The translations under genes were made by a program, and so were the position numbers. Shown in pieces: positions 57,206-64,000 of a stretch of 64,000 bases of DNA (position 1 is the stretch's first letter; each line of letters begins with the position of its first letter). The notes under the pieces were generated by a model. That model saw nothing but the letters and a program-made list of their open reading frames with translations. It ran no database searches and had not been told where the DNA came from. This DNA is from Phycisphaerales bacterium (GTDB lineage Bacteria; Planctomycetota; Phycisphaerae; Phycisphaerales; SM1A02): positions 1 through 64,000 of the forward strand of contig JAKVBU010000018.1 in NCBI GenBank assembly GCA_022446885.1, written 5' to 3'.

Positions 57206-58366
57206 ATGTCGAAACGAAGACTGTTGCCGCTTGAGTACGCCGTTCGGAATCTGGGTCGATCACCGGGTCGGCTTGCCTTGACGATGGGCGGCAGCGCCTT
57301 GGTCGTGCTGCTTGTGCTCACCGCCGTTGGATTTGTGACGGGCATGCGGGCCACCATGGTCTCCAGCGGTGGGCCCAGCAATGTGATTCTGTTGGGTAGT
57401 GGATCTGAAGAGAGCATTGAGCGTAGTGAGGTGCCGGTGCGTGCCGCTGGAATCGTGGCTGCAAGTGTGCCGGGCCTGCTGCAGCAGGCGGGGTTGGATG
57501 CGGTGTCACCCGAAGCCCATGTGGCCATGCCTCTGGGCGAGGGCCAGGGCATGACCGTGATCCGCGGCGTCAAGCCTGAGGCATTTCTGGTGCATGATGT
57601 GCGGGTGATTGCTGGCGCCGCCCCTCGCAGTGGTCGCAATGAGTTGCTGGTGGGTCGGATTGCTGCTCAGGGCATGGGTTTTGATCCACCGGAGCGTGCG
57701 ATTGGTGCGCAGGTGCAACTTGATGACGATGTGTACAGCGTTCGTGGCGTGCTTGGGGCCGGCGGCGCTGTTGCAGAGGGTGAGTTGTGGACATCGCTGA
57801 CTGATCTGATGGAGACCACGCAGCGGGACACGCTGTCGTGCGTGGTCGTGACGGTCGATGATGCTGTGCCCGCCGATCTGGAAGACTTTGCGACGACGCG
57901 ACTCGATCTGGAGTTGGCGTCAATGCCTGAGGCCGATTACTACGCGACCTTGTCGAGTTTCTTTCGTCCGATCGAACTCATGGTGTTGGTGACGGCCCTG
58001 CTCATTGCAGTAGGTGCGGTGTTGGGCGGGCTCAATACGAGTTATGCGGCCTTCGCGTCGCGCGTTCGGGAGATTGGCACCTTGCAGACGTTGGGCTTTT
58101 CGCGACTGGCGATCGCCTGGTCGCTGGTACAGGAGTCGCTCATTGCCGCTGCTGGGGGCACGCTGGTTGCATGTGTGCTGGGCTTGTGGGTGTTGGATCA
58201 GGCCGTGGTGCGGTTTTCCATGGGGGCATTTGGGATTCGCGTTGATGCCGCAGTCTTGGCCTGGGGGTTGGCGGCGGGTGTGTTGTTGGGCGTGCTAGGT
58301 GCGCTCTTGCCGGCGTGGCGTTGTCTGCGTCTGCCGATTGCTGAATCACTGAAGGCGGGGGAATGA
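57206..58366 (+). CDS. FtsX/MacB-family ABC permease 2
   Basis: 386 residues from ATG 57206 (a GTG one codon upstream is equally possible). Same four-helix, MacB_PCD layout as its neighbour (N-terminal helix ALVVLLVLTAVGFV; final block VLAWGLAAGVLLGVLGALLPAWRCLRLPIAESLKAGE). The pair would form a heterodimeric permease with the ATPase, as in LolCDE. Wobble positions in this gene look richer in T than in neighbouring genes, which may hint at a different origin, though I could not compute it. Confidence 0.92.
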   Translation: MSKRRLLPLEYAVRNLGRSPGRLALTMGGSALVVLLVLTAVGFVTGMRATMVSSGGPSNVILLGSGSEESIERSEVPVRAAGIVAASVPGLLQQAGLDAVSPEAHVAMPLGEGQGMTVIRGVKPEAFLVHDVRVIAGAAPRSGRNELLVGRIAAQGMGFDPPERAIGAQVQLDDDVYSVRGVLGAGGAVAEGELWTSLTDLMETTQRDTLSCVVVTVDDAVPADLEDFATTRLDLELASMPEADYYATLSSFFRPIELMVLVTALLIAVGAVLGGLNTSYAAFASRVREIGTLQTLGFSRLAIAWSLVQESLIAAAGGTLVACVLGLWVLDQAVVRFSMGAFGIRVDAAVLAWGLAAGVLLGVLGALLPAWRCLRLPIAESLKAGE

Positions 58367-58401
58367 CAATGACCAAAACAATTCCTATTGGAGGTGCTCT
58401 C

Positions 58402-59001
58402 ATGCGTTCTTTGCTGTCTTGTGTGCTGTCCTTGGTTGCCGCCGTGTTGATGACAGGTTGTGGTGAGTCGAAGCCGGCTCAAAACACCGCTGGCGAGGGG
58501 GCATCTGGCACGTCGGCGCAGGCTGAAGCGAAGGTGCCGTCTTCCTTTTTCACGCAGTCGCGACCGGCAGATGTCGAGGATCTCAAGGCTGTGCGTGATA
58601 GCGCCGCCAAGGGTGACAGCGTGTCCTTCCTTGCTCGCGTTGGTGGTCGGGTCAAGCCTTTCAGTGGGTCGTCTGCTGTCTTTGTCGTGACGGATCCGGG
58701 GCTGCTTTCGTGCGAGATCATGGCGTGTGATGATCACTGCTCTGTCCCCTGGGACTACTGCTGTGAGGATCCGGATGATCTCAAGATGGGCATGGCGAGT
58801 GTTCGGCTGCTCGATGAAGCTAGCGTTCGCCCCATTCGCACAACCGCCGAAGGTGCCGGCGGCTTGGAGCCGCTGAAGTTTGTGGTGGTCTCGGGCACCG
58901 TGAGCGACATCAATGACGACGGCCTCTTCGTGGTGGATGCCCAGCAGGTCTGGGTCGGTGGCAAGCCAACGTTCAAGGAGCCACGTGCAGGGAGTGAGTG
59001 A
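58402..59001 (+). CDS. Cys-rich lipoprotein, last gene of the efflux operon
   Basis: 199 residues from the ATG at 58402 (GGAGGT site). A lipoprotein signal (LVAAVLMTGC, Cys at ~19) is followed by a low-complexity linker and an OB-fold-like domain. It contains SCEIMACDDHCSVPWDYCCE, i.e. five cysteines plus His, a planctomycete-type signature that I think is a metal or cluster site; no family name is certain. Position after the two permeases suggests it is an accessory to the exporter. Confidence 0.65.
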   Translation: MRSLLSCVLSLVAAVLMTGCGESKPAQNTAGEGASGTSAQAEAKVPSSFFTQSRPADVEDLKAVRDSAAKGDSVSFLARVGGRVKPFSGSSAVFVVTDPGLLSCEIMACDDHCSVPWDYCCEDPDDLKMGMASVRLLDEASVRPIRTTAEGAGGLEPLKFVVVSGTVSDINDDGLFVVDAQQVWVGGKPTFKEPRAGSE

Positions 59002-59066
59002 GCCCCCTCTGGTTTGGCAGTGCGTGGCTCATGCAGTCGAACCAATTCACCTCACCGCGACGCAGA

Positions 59067-60854
59067 TCAAGGACACACCCCCCATTGCATGAGAATGACG
59101 AGCACGTCAGGGATGTCGATCACCCCGGATCCATCAAAGTCGGCCGCGGTTTGAGTTGTGCCCCAGGCATCGACGGCCAGCGTGAGATCTGACACGTTGA
59201 CCACGCCGTCGAGGTTGACATCACCTGCACAAGACCCCCCCGACCCGCCATATGGCCCCATGTTCCAATTGTCGCAGATCTGTTTGAGCGAATAGAGCCC
59301 GAATCGATCTGCTGGCATGGGCAGGGCTGCGCTGTTGGGGCCGGTGTACACCGTCGAAGCGGCATCGGTGCCCTGCGTGGCGCCGTGGAAGCTGCTGGTG
59401 AATGCAAAGCAGTCAGACGGCTGCCCCCACCCGAAGAAGGGAAGTAGCCCGCTCTTCTCCACGCTGAACATCTGCACGATGCGATCAGGTGAACTGGCGG
59501 TCATCGGCGGGAAGCGCCAGTCGATCGACAATTCGGTGAATCTGTACGGCAGACTCTGACCACCGGAATCTTCGTTCGACCCTGTGGCGGTATTCGCGTC
59601 GGCCGTGGGTGGATCTCCAGCGATCTTGTACACCACCCCGGCCGCGGCCTGCGATGGGATAGTAGAGCCGTCCGGCGCTTCCAGATACAGCCGTGGATAT
59701 GTGGGCATGAATGGGATCATGGACCCTGTACCCGTCAGGTCGACGCCGCTGCCGTTCGACGTCGAGGCGATCGTGCCCATTCCACACGAATCGGGCAAGC
59801 GTTGCATGACGTTGACCAGCGACGAAGCGATGTCCACCGACGAGCGAATGGTGTAGGTCGAACCACTGGTGCAATCGCAGTCGCTCGAGTCACTGATCCA
59901 CCGCCAGAAATCTGAAGTGCTCGATCCAGCCACACGTGTGTCGACGCAGGCCGAATACACCTGCATGTATGCCCGCTGCAGCAGCGGGCTGCTGGTTGAT
60001 CGCCACGGCAGATAGCCGGCATTTGCGGAAAGCAGCGATGTGTAGGCCGCCATGTCGGGGTTTCCAGCAGCAGCAGCCCACAAACCATCGGACCCAGTCC
60101 CCCCGGGCCAGGGCGATGATGCATCTTGAGGTGCGGGCAGGTCGGCAACCATGATCTTGGTTCCAGTGTGGGCCGCGAATCCGAATGTCATTGAGATGTC
60201 AAGATCGGCCACAGCCGGCGAAGCGAGCGTGGCCTTGTATTGATCCAGCCAAATCGCGATGTCCAGATATTTGGGCATTCCTCCCGACCCTTCAGGATCG
60301 AGGGCGAATGCCTTGACGGGATTGGCCCCCTGCAGTTGATTGTTGGCCATGAGCGCTTCCAGCCAGCCCATAGCATTGGGCAAACGATCGAAGACTGCCG
60401 GCAGCAGGCTGGGGGCCATCGAGCCGCCCGACGGGCTGCCACTCCAGCACCCACAAGCAGGATCAGGAGAGACATCCGGGCCGAAACTGAAGTAATCAAT
60501 CAGCAATTCGACATCTGAGACATGGGTGTGAGCCTGCTTGAGAAAGCCCACGAAGGTCAGGTCGCCATTGCTGTCCGTGAGGCCAGCGGTCGGATCGTAG
60601 AAGGCCTCCCACCCCTGGATGCCGCCGCTGTCGGGGCTACACGGATCGGTCACGTACAGCACCAACCGCGGAGGCGGGTGTGCGGCCAGCCATGTCAGCA
60701 GCCACTGGTGGTAGGCGGGCAGCGTGATGTTGTCAGGATGTGTCTCATTCCTGGGCGAGTTGTCGCGGTAGTCCCACAGGATGTAGTCGTTCAGGGTGAA
60801 CGCCGGTGACCCGGTACCTGACAAAGCGGCCGTCAATATGAATGAAATCAGCAT
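59067..60854 (-). CDS. Dockerin-tagged secreted protein of unknown family
   Basis: 595 residues. The signal peptide (MLISFILTAALSGTGSPA) is followed by ~500 residues with no domain I know. The first ~230 residues read like a barrel of alternating strands and helices: LVLYVTDPCSPDSGGIQGW, VELLIDYFSFGPDV, KAFALDPEGSGGMPKYLDIA, DISMTFGFAAHTGTKIMVADL. The Asp/Glu in ALDPEGSGG and the aromatic environment would suit a glycoside hydrolase, but this is a guess. Two dockerin loops (DVNLDGVVNVSDLTLAVDAWG and DFDGSGVIDIPDVLVILMQWG) end it. It converges with the efflux operon. Confidence 0.55.
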   Translation of the reverse strand: MLISFILTAALSGTGSPAFTLNDYILWDYRDNSPRNETHPDNITLPAYHQWLLTWLAAHPPPRLVLYVTDPCSPDSGGIQGWEAFYDPTAGLTDSNGDLTFVGFLKQAHTHVSDVELLIDYFSFGPDVSPDPACGCWSGSPSGGSMAPSLLPAVFDRLPNAMGWLEALMANNQLQGANPVKAFALDPEGSGGMPKYLDIAIWLDQYKATLASPAVADLDISMTFGFAAHTGTKIMVADLPAPQDASSPWPGGTGSDGLWAAAAGNPDMAAYTSLLSANAGYLPWRSTSSPLLQRAYMQVYSACVDTRVAGSSTSDFWRWISDSSDCDCTSGSTYTIRSSVDIASSLVNVMQRLPDSCGMGTIASTSNGSGVDLTGTGSMIPFMPTYPRLYLEAPDGSTIPSQAAAGVVYKIAGDPPTADANTATGSNEDSGGQSLPYRFTELSIDWRFPPMTASSPDRIVQMFSVEKSGLLPFFGWGQPSDCFAFTSSFHGATQGTDAASTVYTGPNSAALPMPADRFGLYSLKQICDNWNMGPYGGSGGSCAGDVNLDGVVNVSDLTLAVDAWGTTQTAADFDGSGVIDIPDVLVILMQWGVCP

Positions 60855-61162
60855 GACTTACGTCCTCCTGCAGGTACAGCCAGACTACTGCAGAACGCCC
60901 ATCTGCATCCACTACCCCTCATCAACGCCTGGGCTCTTGACTGCATTAGTTCAGAACCGGCAGCCATCGGCGCCATCATGACTGACCGCGTGCCGAATCG
61001 GGCTGCGTCTTGAATCAGGCCGGATCTTGAACCAGGTCTCATCTCAGACAAGGTCCTATCTCAGACAGGGCCATACCTCAGAGAGGGCAGGCCCCTGCCC
61101 GAGGTCTCCCGTGAATCAACGGCCCGGGCAGACGTTCAATCCTCTTGCCCTATGATGCGGCC
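60855..61162. other. Gene-free 308-base interval
   Basis: No gene is supported here. It contains a degenerate 17-bp tandem repeat (61008-61092) and a short hairpin GGGCAG...CTGCCC (61085-61100) ahead of the peroxiredoxin gene, whose promoter must lie here along with that of the minus-strand dockerin protein. Confidence 0.5.
61008..61092. repeat. Five degenerate 17-bp tandem repeats upstream of the peroxiredoxin gene
   Basis: Successive 17-base units start at 61008, 61025, 61042, 61059 and 61076. Each begins with TCT or CCT and is TCTCAGACAGGGCCATA-like; units 3 and 4 share TCTCAGACA, and units 1 and 2 share TCTTGAA. The 17-base spacing is exact for all five. No coding or hairpin explanation fits; a clustered binding site for a regulator is possible. 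Confidence 0.7.
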
Positions 61163-61639
61163 ATGAATACTGGATCACCTGCACCGGATTTCACCCTGTT
61201 CGACACGGACGGCAACGAGCAGACGCTCAGCGCACATCGCGGCTCGCCCATCGTGCTCGCTTTCTTCCCCGCCGCCTTTACAGGTGTCTGCGAGACAGAA
61301 GTGTGCGCCTTCCGCGACGCCATGGCCACCTTCAACGATGTCGGCGCCACCGTCTGGGGCATCGCGGTGGACTCACGCTTCACGCTGGCGGCCTTTGCCC
61401 AGAAGAACGACCTCAACTTCCCCTTGCTGAGCGACTACAAGCGCAGCGCCACCGACGCCTACGGCATTCGGTTTGAAGGGCTCGCGGGCATGGACGGCTA
61501 CGACGTGGCCAACCGCAGCGTGTTCGTGATCGACGCCCAAGGCAACCTGTCCTGGCAGTGGATCGCAGAGAGCCTAGGCGACGAACCCCCATATGACGAG
61601 GTCAAAGCCGCCGTCGCGGCCCTGACGTCCAACACCTGA
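61163..61639 (+). CDS. Peroxiredoxin (AhpC/TSA, AhpE-like)
   Basis: 158 residues from the ATG at 61163 (a TTG six codons upstream would add nothing). Peroxidatic Cys43 lies in FFPAAFTGVCETE, the classical PxxxT/SxxC motif, with Cys48 five residues further on as a candidate partner. It reduces hydrogen peroxide and organic or peroxynitrous peroxides with a thiol donor in the cytosol. It is followed 31 bases later by the symporter operon, and preceded by the 17-bp repeat array. Confidence 0.93.
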   Translation: MNTGSPAPDFTLFDTDGNEQTLSAHRGSPIVLAFFPAAFTGVCETEVCAFRDAMATFNDVGATVWGIAVDSRFTLAAFAQKNDLNFPLLSDYKRSATDAYGIRFEGLAGMDGYDVANRSVFVIDAQGNLSWQWIAESLGDEPPYDEVKAAVAALTSNT

Positions 61640-61670
61640 ACCTCGCACCACAACGCAGGAGCAGTTCAAC

Positions 61671-61877
61671 ATGAGTGATCAAGGCCCATCCAATGCCTAC
61701 GCCTGGCTGCTTGCCAGTTCAGTCATCTTGCTCTTCATCTGCGGTCTGGTGGGGCTGTTTTCGGCCCTCAACCAGATGCCCTTCTGGAGTGACCTGCCGA
61801 CCATGGGCGGCGCCCTCTGGCTGCTGGTTGGAGCGCTTGCCTTCGCAGCCACGGCACGCATTCTGACGCCGCGTTGA
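61671..61877 (+). CDS. Small two-helix membrane protein (68 aa) of the symporter operon
   Basis: Two hydrophobic segments (LLASSVILLFICGLVGLFSAL and GGALWLLVGALAFAATA) separated by a short polar loop; no known family. GCAGGAGCAGTTCAAC before the ATG gives a good ribosome site. Its stop overlaps the TTG start of the DUF4212 gene, so it is coupled to the symporter subunits and may be a third small component. Confidence 0.65.
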   Translation: MSDQGPSNAYAWLLASSVILLFICGLVGLFSALNQMPFWSDLPTMGGALWLLVGALAFAATARILTPR

Positions 61878-62221
61878 GCACCCAAAAGACGAACTCGCAT
61901 GAGACATCGGAGGTTGCTTCGACACAGATCAGCCCCTCGAAGCAGGCCGAATCGCCTTCGCCAACGGGCGATGTCAGCGGCCACTTCCACGCCAATCTGA
62001 AGCTGATCGCGTTGCTTCTTGCGGTCTGGGCCTTCGTGGCGTTTGGCTTGGGCATTCTCATGGCCGACTGGCTCAATCAGTGGAGACTGCCTGGCACCAC
62101 CTTCCCCCTTGGCTTCTGGTTCGCCCAGCAGGGTTCGATCTACGTCTTTGTGGTGCTCATCCTGATCTATGTACGGTCGATGCGACGCATTGACCGTCGC
62201 TTCGGGGTGGATGAGGCCTGA
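61874..62221 (+). CDS. DUF4212 small symporter subunit
   Basis: 115 residues, TTG start overlapping the previous stop; no other start lies before the first membrane helix. Two membrane helices (LIALLLAVWAFVAFGLGILM and FWFAQQGSIYVFVVLILIYV) match the DUF4212 family, which is always encoded just before a VC_2705-type solute:sodium symporter. TTPP/GFWFAQQGS is the conserved region. Its stop overlaps the next start (TGATG). Confidence 0.88.
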   Translation: MSTQKTNSHETSEVASTQISPSKQAESPSPTGDVSGHFHANLKLIALLLAVWAFVAFGLGILMADWLNQWRLPGTTFPLGFWFAQQGSIYVFVVLILIYVRSMRRIDRRFGVDEA

Positions 62222-64000
62222 TGCACATGCTGGCCACATTGGGCATACAGGGCTGGACGTTCCTGCTGGTCGGACTGAGTTTCTCGCTCTACATCGGTAT
62301 TGCCATCTGGACCCGGGCCCGCAGCACGGGCGACTTCTACGTGGCCGGACAGGGCGTGCATCCAGTGGCCAACGGCCTCGCCACTGCAGCCGACTGGATG
62401 AGCGCCGCCAGCTTCATTTCAATGGCGGGCATCATCGCCTTCAAGGGCATGGGCGGAAGTGTCTACCTCATGGGGTGGACTGGCGGATACGTCTTGCTTG
62501 CTCTGCTCCTGGCGCCCTATCTTCGCAAGTTTGGCAAGTTCACCGTGCCAGACTTCGTTGGTGATCGATTTTCCAGTCAGGTCGCGCGGGTTGTCGCGGT
62601 GCTCTGCGCCTTGTTCGTGTCGTTCACCTACGTGGCGGGCCAGATGCGCGGCGTGGGCATCGTCTTCAGCCGCTTTCTGGAAGTGGACATCACGCTGGGC
62701 GTGATCATCGGCATGGGGCTGGTGTTTTTCTACGCGGTGCTCGGGGGCATGAAGGGCATCACCTACACACAAGTGGCCCAGTACTGCGTGCTGATCTTTG
62801 CCTTCATGGTGCCGGCGATCTTCCTGTCGATCATGGCCACCGGGCATCTGCTGCCACAGACCGGCCTTGGAGCACAATTGGAATCCGGCAGCGGCCTGCT
62901 GCAGAAGCTCGACACACTGCACGCTGATCTGGGATTCGATCAGTACACGAACTACGGCGGCGGCCTGTTCAACATCGTCTGCATCACGGCGGCCCTCATG
63001 CTGGGCACGGCCGGCCTGCCGCATGTGATCATTCGCTTTTACACCGTCAAACGTGTGCGCGACGCCCGCTCAAGCGCCGGCTGGGCCCTCTTGTTCATTG
63101 CCATTCTCTACACGACGGCTCCGGCCATCGCCGTATTCGCACGAACGAACCTCATCGACTCGGTGCACGCCAAGCCATACAACGATGCGCCTGCCTGGTT
63201 CGGTACTTGGGAAGACTCGGGGCTGCTGGCCTGGCATGATCGCGACGGCGACGGTGTGATCACCTATGCCCCGGGCAAGGTGGTGCAGGGGCGACCGGTG
63301 TTCCTCGACCCTGAAGCAGGAACGCCCGTTCGCGGCGCCCACGGCCAGCGGCTGATCGATGTGACAACGGCCATGCCTGATGGTTCAGCCCGCCTTGCGC
63401 CGGGCCGCAACGAACTCTATGTAGACCGCGACATCATGGTGCTCGCCAACCCCGAGATCGCGGGGCTGCCCGACTGGGTCGTTGCCCTCGTGGCTGCAGG
63501 CGGGCTGGCTGCAGCGCTCTCTACCGCGGCAGGTCTGCTCATGGTGATTTCCAGCGCAGTCAGCCACGACCTCATCAAACGCACTCTTGTTCCAACCATC
63601 TCTGAACAGGGTGAATTGCTGACCGCCCGTATTGCCGCTGGTGTCGCCGTGATCTGCGCAGGCCTGCTGGGCATCTTCCCACCCGACTACGTTGCTGCTG
63701 TCGTGGCATTTGCGTTCGGGTTGGCAGCATCGAGTTTCTTCCCGGTGATTCTGCTGGGCATCTTCTGGGCTCGGTTCAATGCTGCCGGTGCCATCTCCGG
63801 CATGCTCACCGGGCTGACATTCACCACCGGATACATCGTGTGGTTCAAATTCATCGATCCCGGGGCGAACTCGGCCGACAACTGGCTGCTGGGCGTTTCA
63901 CCCGAGGGCATCGGTGCCCTCGGTATGGTGCTCAACCTGCTCGTCGCGGTGCCGGTGGCATTGATGACCAGACCGCCCAGCGATGAGATCAGGGACATGG
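62221..64000 (+). CDS. Sodium:solute symporter, VC_2705/ActP-type (cut by window end)
   Basis: 593 residues are visible, 5' complete, the 3' end is missing. At least 11 membrane helices, with STGDFYVAGQGVHPVANGLATAADWMSAASF at the start and GGLAAALSTAAGLLMVISSAVSHDL later, the signature of acetate/pyruvate-type symporters paired with DUF4212. An extra-membrane segment around residues ~325-405 (DRDGDGVITYAPGKVVQ) is typical for this subfamily. It probably imports a short-chain carboxylate; substrate not determinable. Confidence 0.93.
   Translation, partial: MHMLATLGIQGWTFLLVGLSFSLYIGIAIWTRARSTGDFYVAGQGVHPVANGLATAADWMSAASFISMAGIIAFKGMGGSVYLMGWTGGYVLLALLLAPYLRKFGKFTVPDFVGDRFSSQVARVVAVLCALFVSFTYVAGQMRGVGIVFSRFLEVDITLGVIIGMGLVFFYAVLGGMKGITYTQVAQYCVLIFAFMVPAIFLSIMATGHLLPQTGLGAQLESGSGLLQKLDTLHADLGFDQYTNYGGGLFNIVCITAALMLGTAGLPHVIIRFYTVKRVRDARSSAGWALLFIAILYTTAPAIAVFARTNLIDSVHAKPYNDAPAWFGTWEDSGLLAWHDRDGDGVITYAPGKVVQGRPVFLDPEAGTPVRGAHGQRLIDVTTAMPDGSARLAPGRNELYVDRDIMVLANPEIAGLPDWVVALVAAGGLAAALSTAAGLLMVISSAVSHDLIKRTLVPTISEQGELLTARIAAGVAVICAGLLGIFPPDYVAAVVAFAFGLAASSFFPVILLGIFWARFNAAGAISGMLTGLTFTTGYIVWFKFIDPGANSADNWLLGVSPEGIGALGMVLNLLVAVPVALMTRPPSDEIRDM

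Noticed and set aside
1-64000. tRNA, rRNA, CRISPR array, integrase or transposase
   Set aside because: I looked for T-loop strings, rRNA-like blocks, regularly spaced direct repeats and DDE or tyrosine-recombinase motifs in the translations and found none.

Overview
The window reads as a chromosomal piece of a Planctomycetota bacterium, most likely class Phycisphaerae. The reasons are: GC-rich DNA with mostly G/C third positions; a PSD1 planctomycete-cytochrome / DUF1501 gene pair; a VPGPG-type PEP-CTERM-like tail ending in four Arg; DCNGNGVPDACD-type linkers; and seven intact secreted proteins plus one fragment carrying paired dockerin-like loops of the form GDxNxDGxVxxxDLLxLLxxWG. I saw no rRNA, tRNA, CRISPR array, insertion sequence or prophage.

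Layout. 0.3-6.5 kb: secreted beta-helix protein, a VUT-family (queuosine-precursor type) transporter, the 3' stump of an ECF sigma factor, a membrane protein, an M43 metalloprotease and an orphan dockerin stump. 6.6-7.7 kb: tandem TlpA-like thioredoxin protein. 7.7-17.1 kb: a Bat/MoxR operon (MoxR ATPase, DUF58, membrane protein, two VWA proteins, an alpha-helical protein, and a 1290-residue membrane-anchored protein). 17.2-28.4 kb: S9 peptidase, FkbM methyltransferase, a helical secreted protein split by an in-frame TGA, DUF1501 and PSD1 cytochrome, an ankyrin lipoprotein and a homocysteine S-methyltransferase family protein. 28.6-36.6 kb: a GYF_2/calcium-repeat protein and a polysaccharide island with divergent GH9 and GH81 genes and an esterase-like hydrolase. 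36.7-39.9 kb: GNAT, Gfo/Idh/MocA oxidoreductase and a coupled sodium:solute symporter. 39.9-50.6 kb: dockerin-tagged propeller-like protein, DUF6797-type protein, cyclase-fold protein coupled to a berberine-bridge-type FAD oxidase, and a dockerin-tagged subtilase. 50.6-51.8 kb: a PEP-CTERM-like gene with a nonsense codon in its signal peptide and a small membrane protein. 52.1-59.0 kb: a MacAB/TolC-like efflux operon bracketed by a 15-Cys peptide and a Cys-rich lipoprotein. 59.1-64 kb: an unknown dockerin-tagged secreted protein, a degenerate 17-bp tandem repeat, a peroxiredoxin, and a DUF4212/VC_2705-type symporter operon cut by the window end.

The gene content suggests an aerobic or facultative heterotroph living on polymers. 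Exported hydrolases (GH9, GH81, esterase, M43, S8, S9) release sugars and peptides; sodium symporters take up small molecules. The dockerin-like tags are shared across unrelated enzymes and no cohesin is visible here, so they may mark a common surface-display or export route rather than a cellulosome. Several genes look recently damaged or truncated (2923-3057, 6192-6467, 21096, 51361). All calls rest on reading the sequence; no database search was run.
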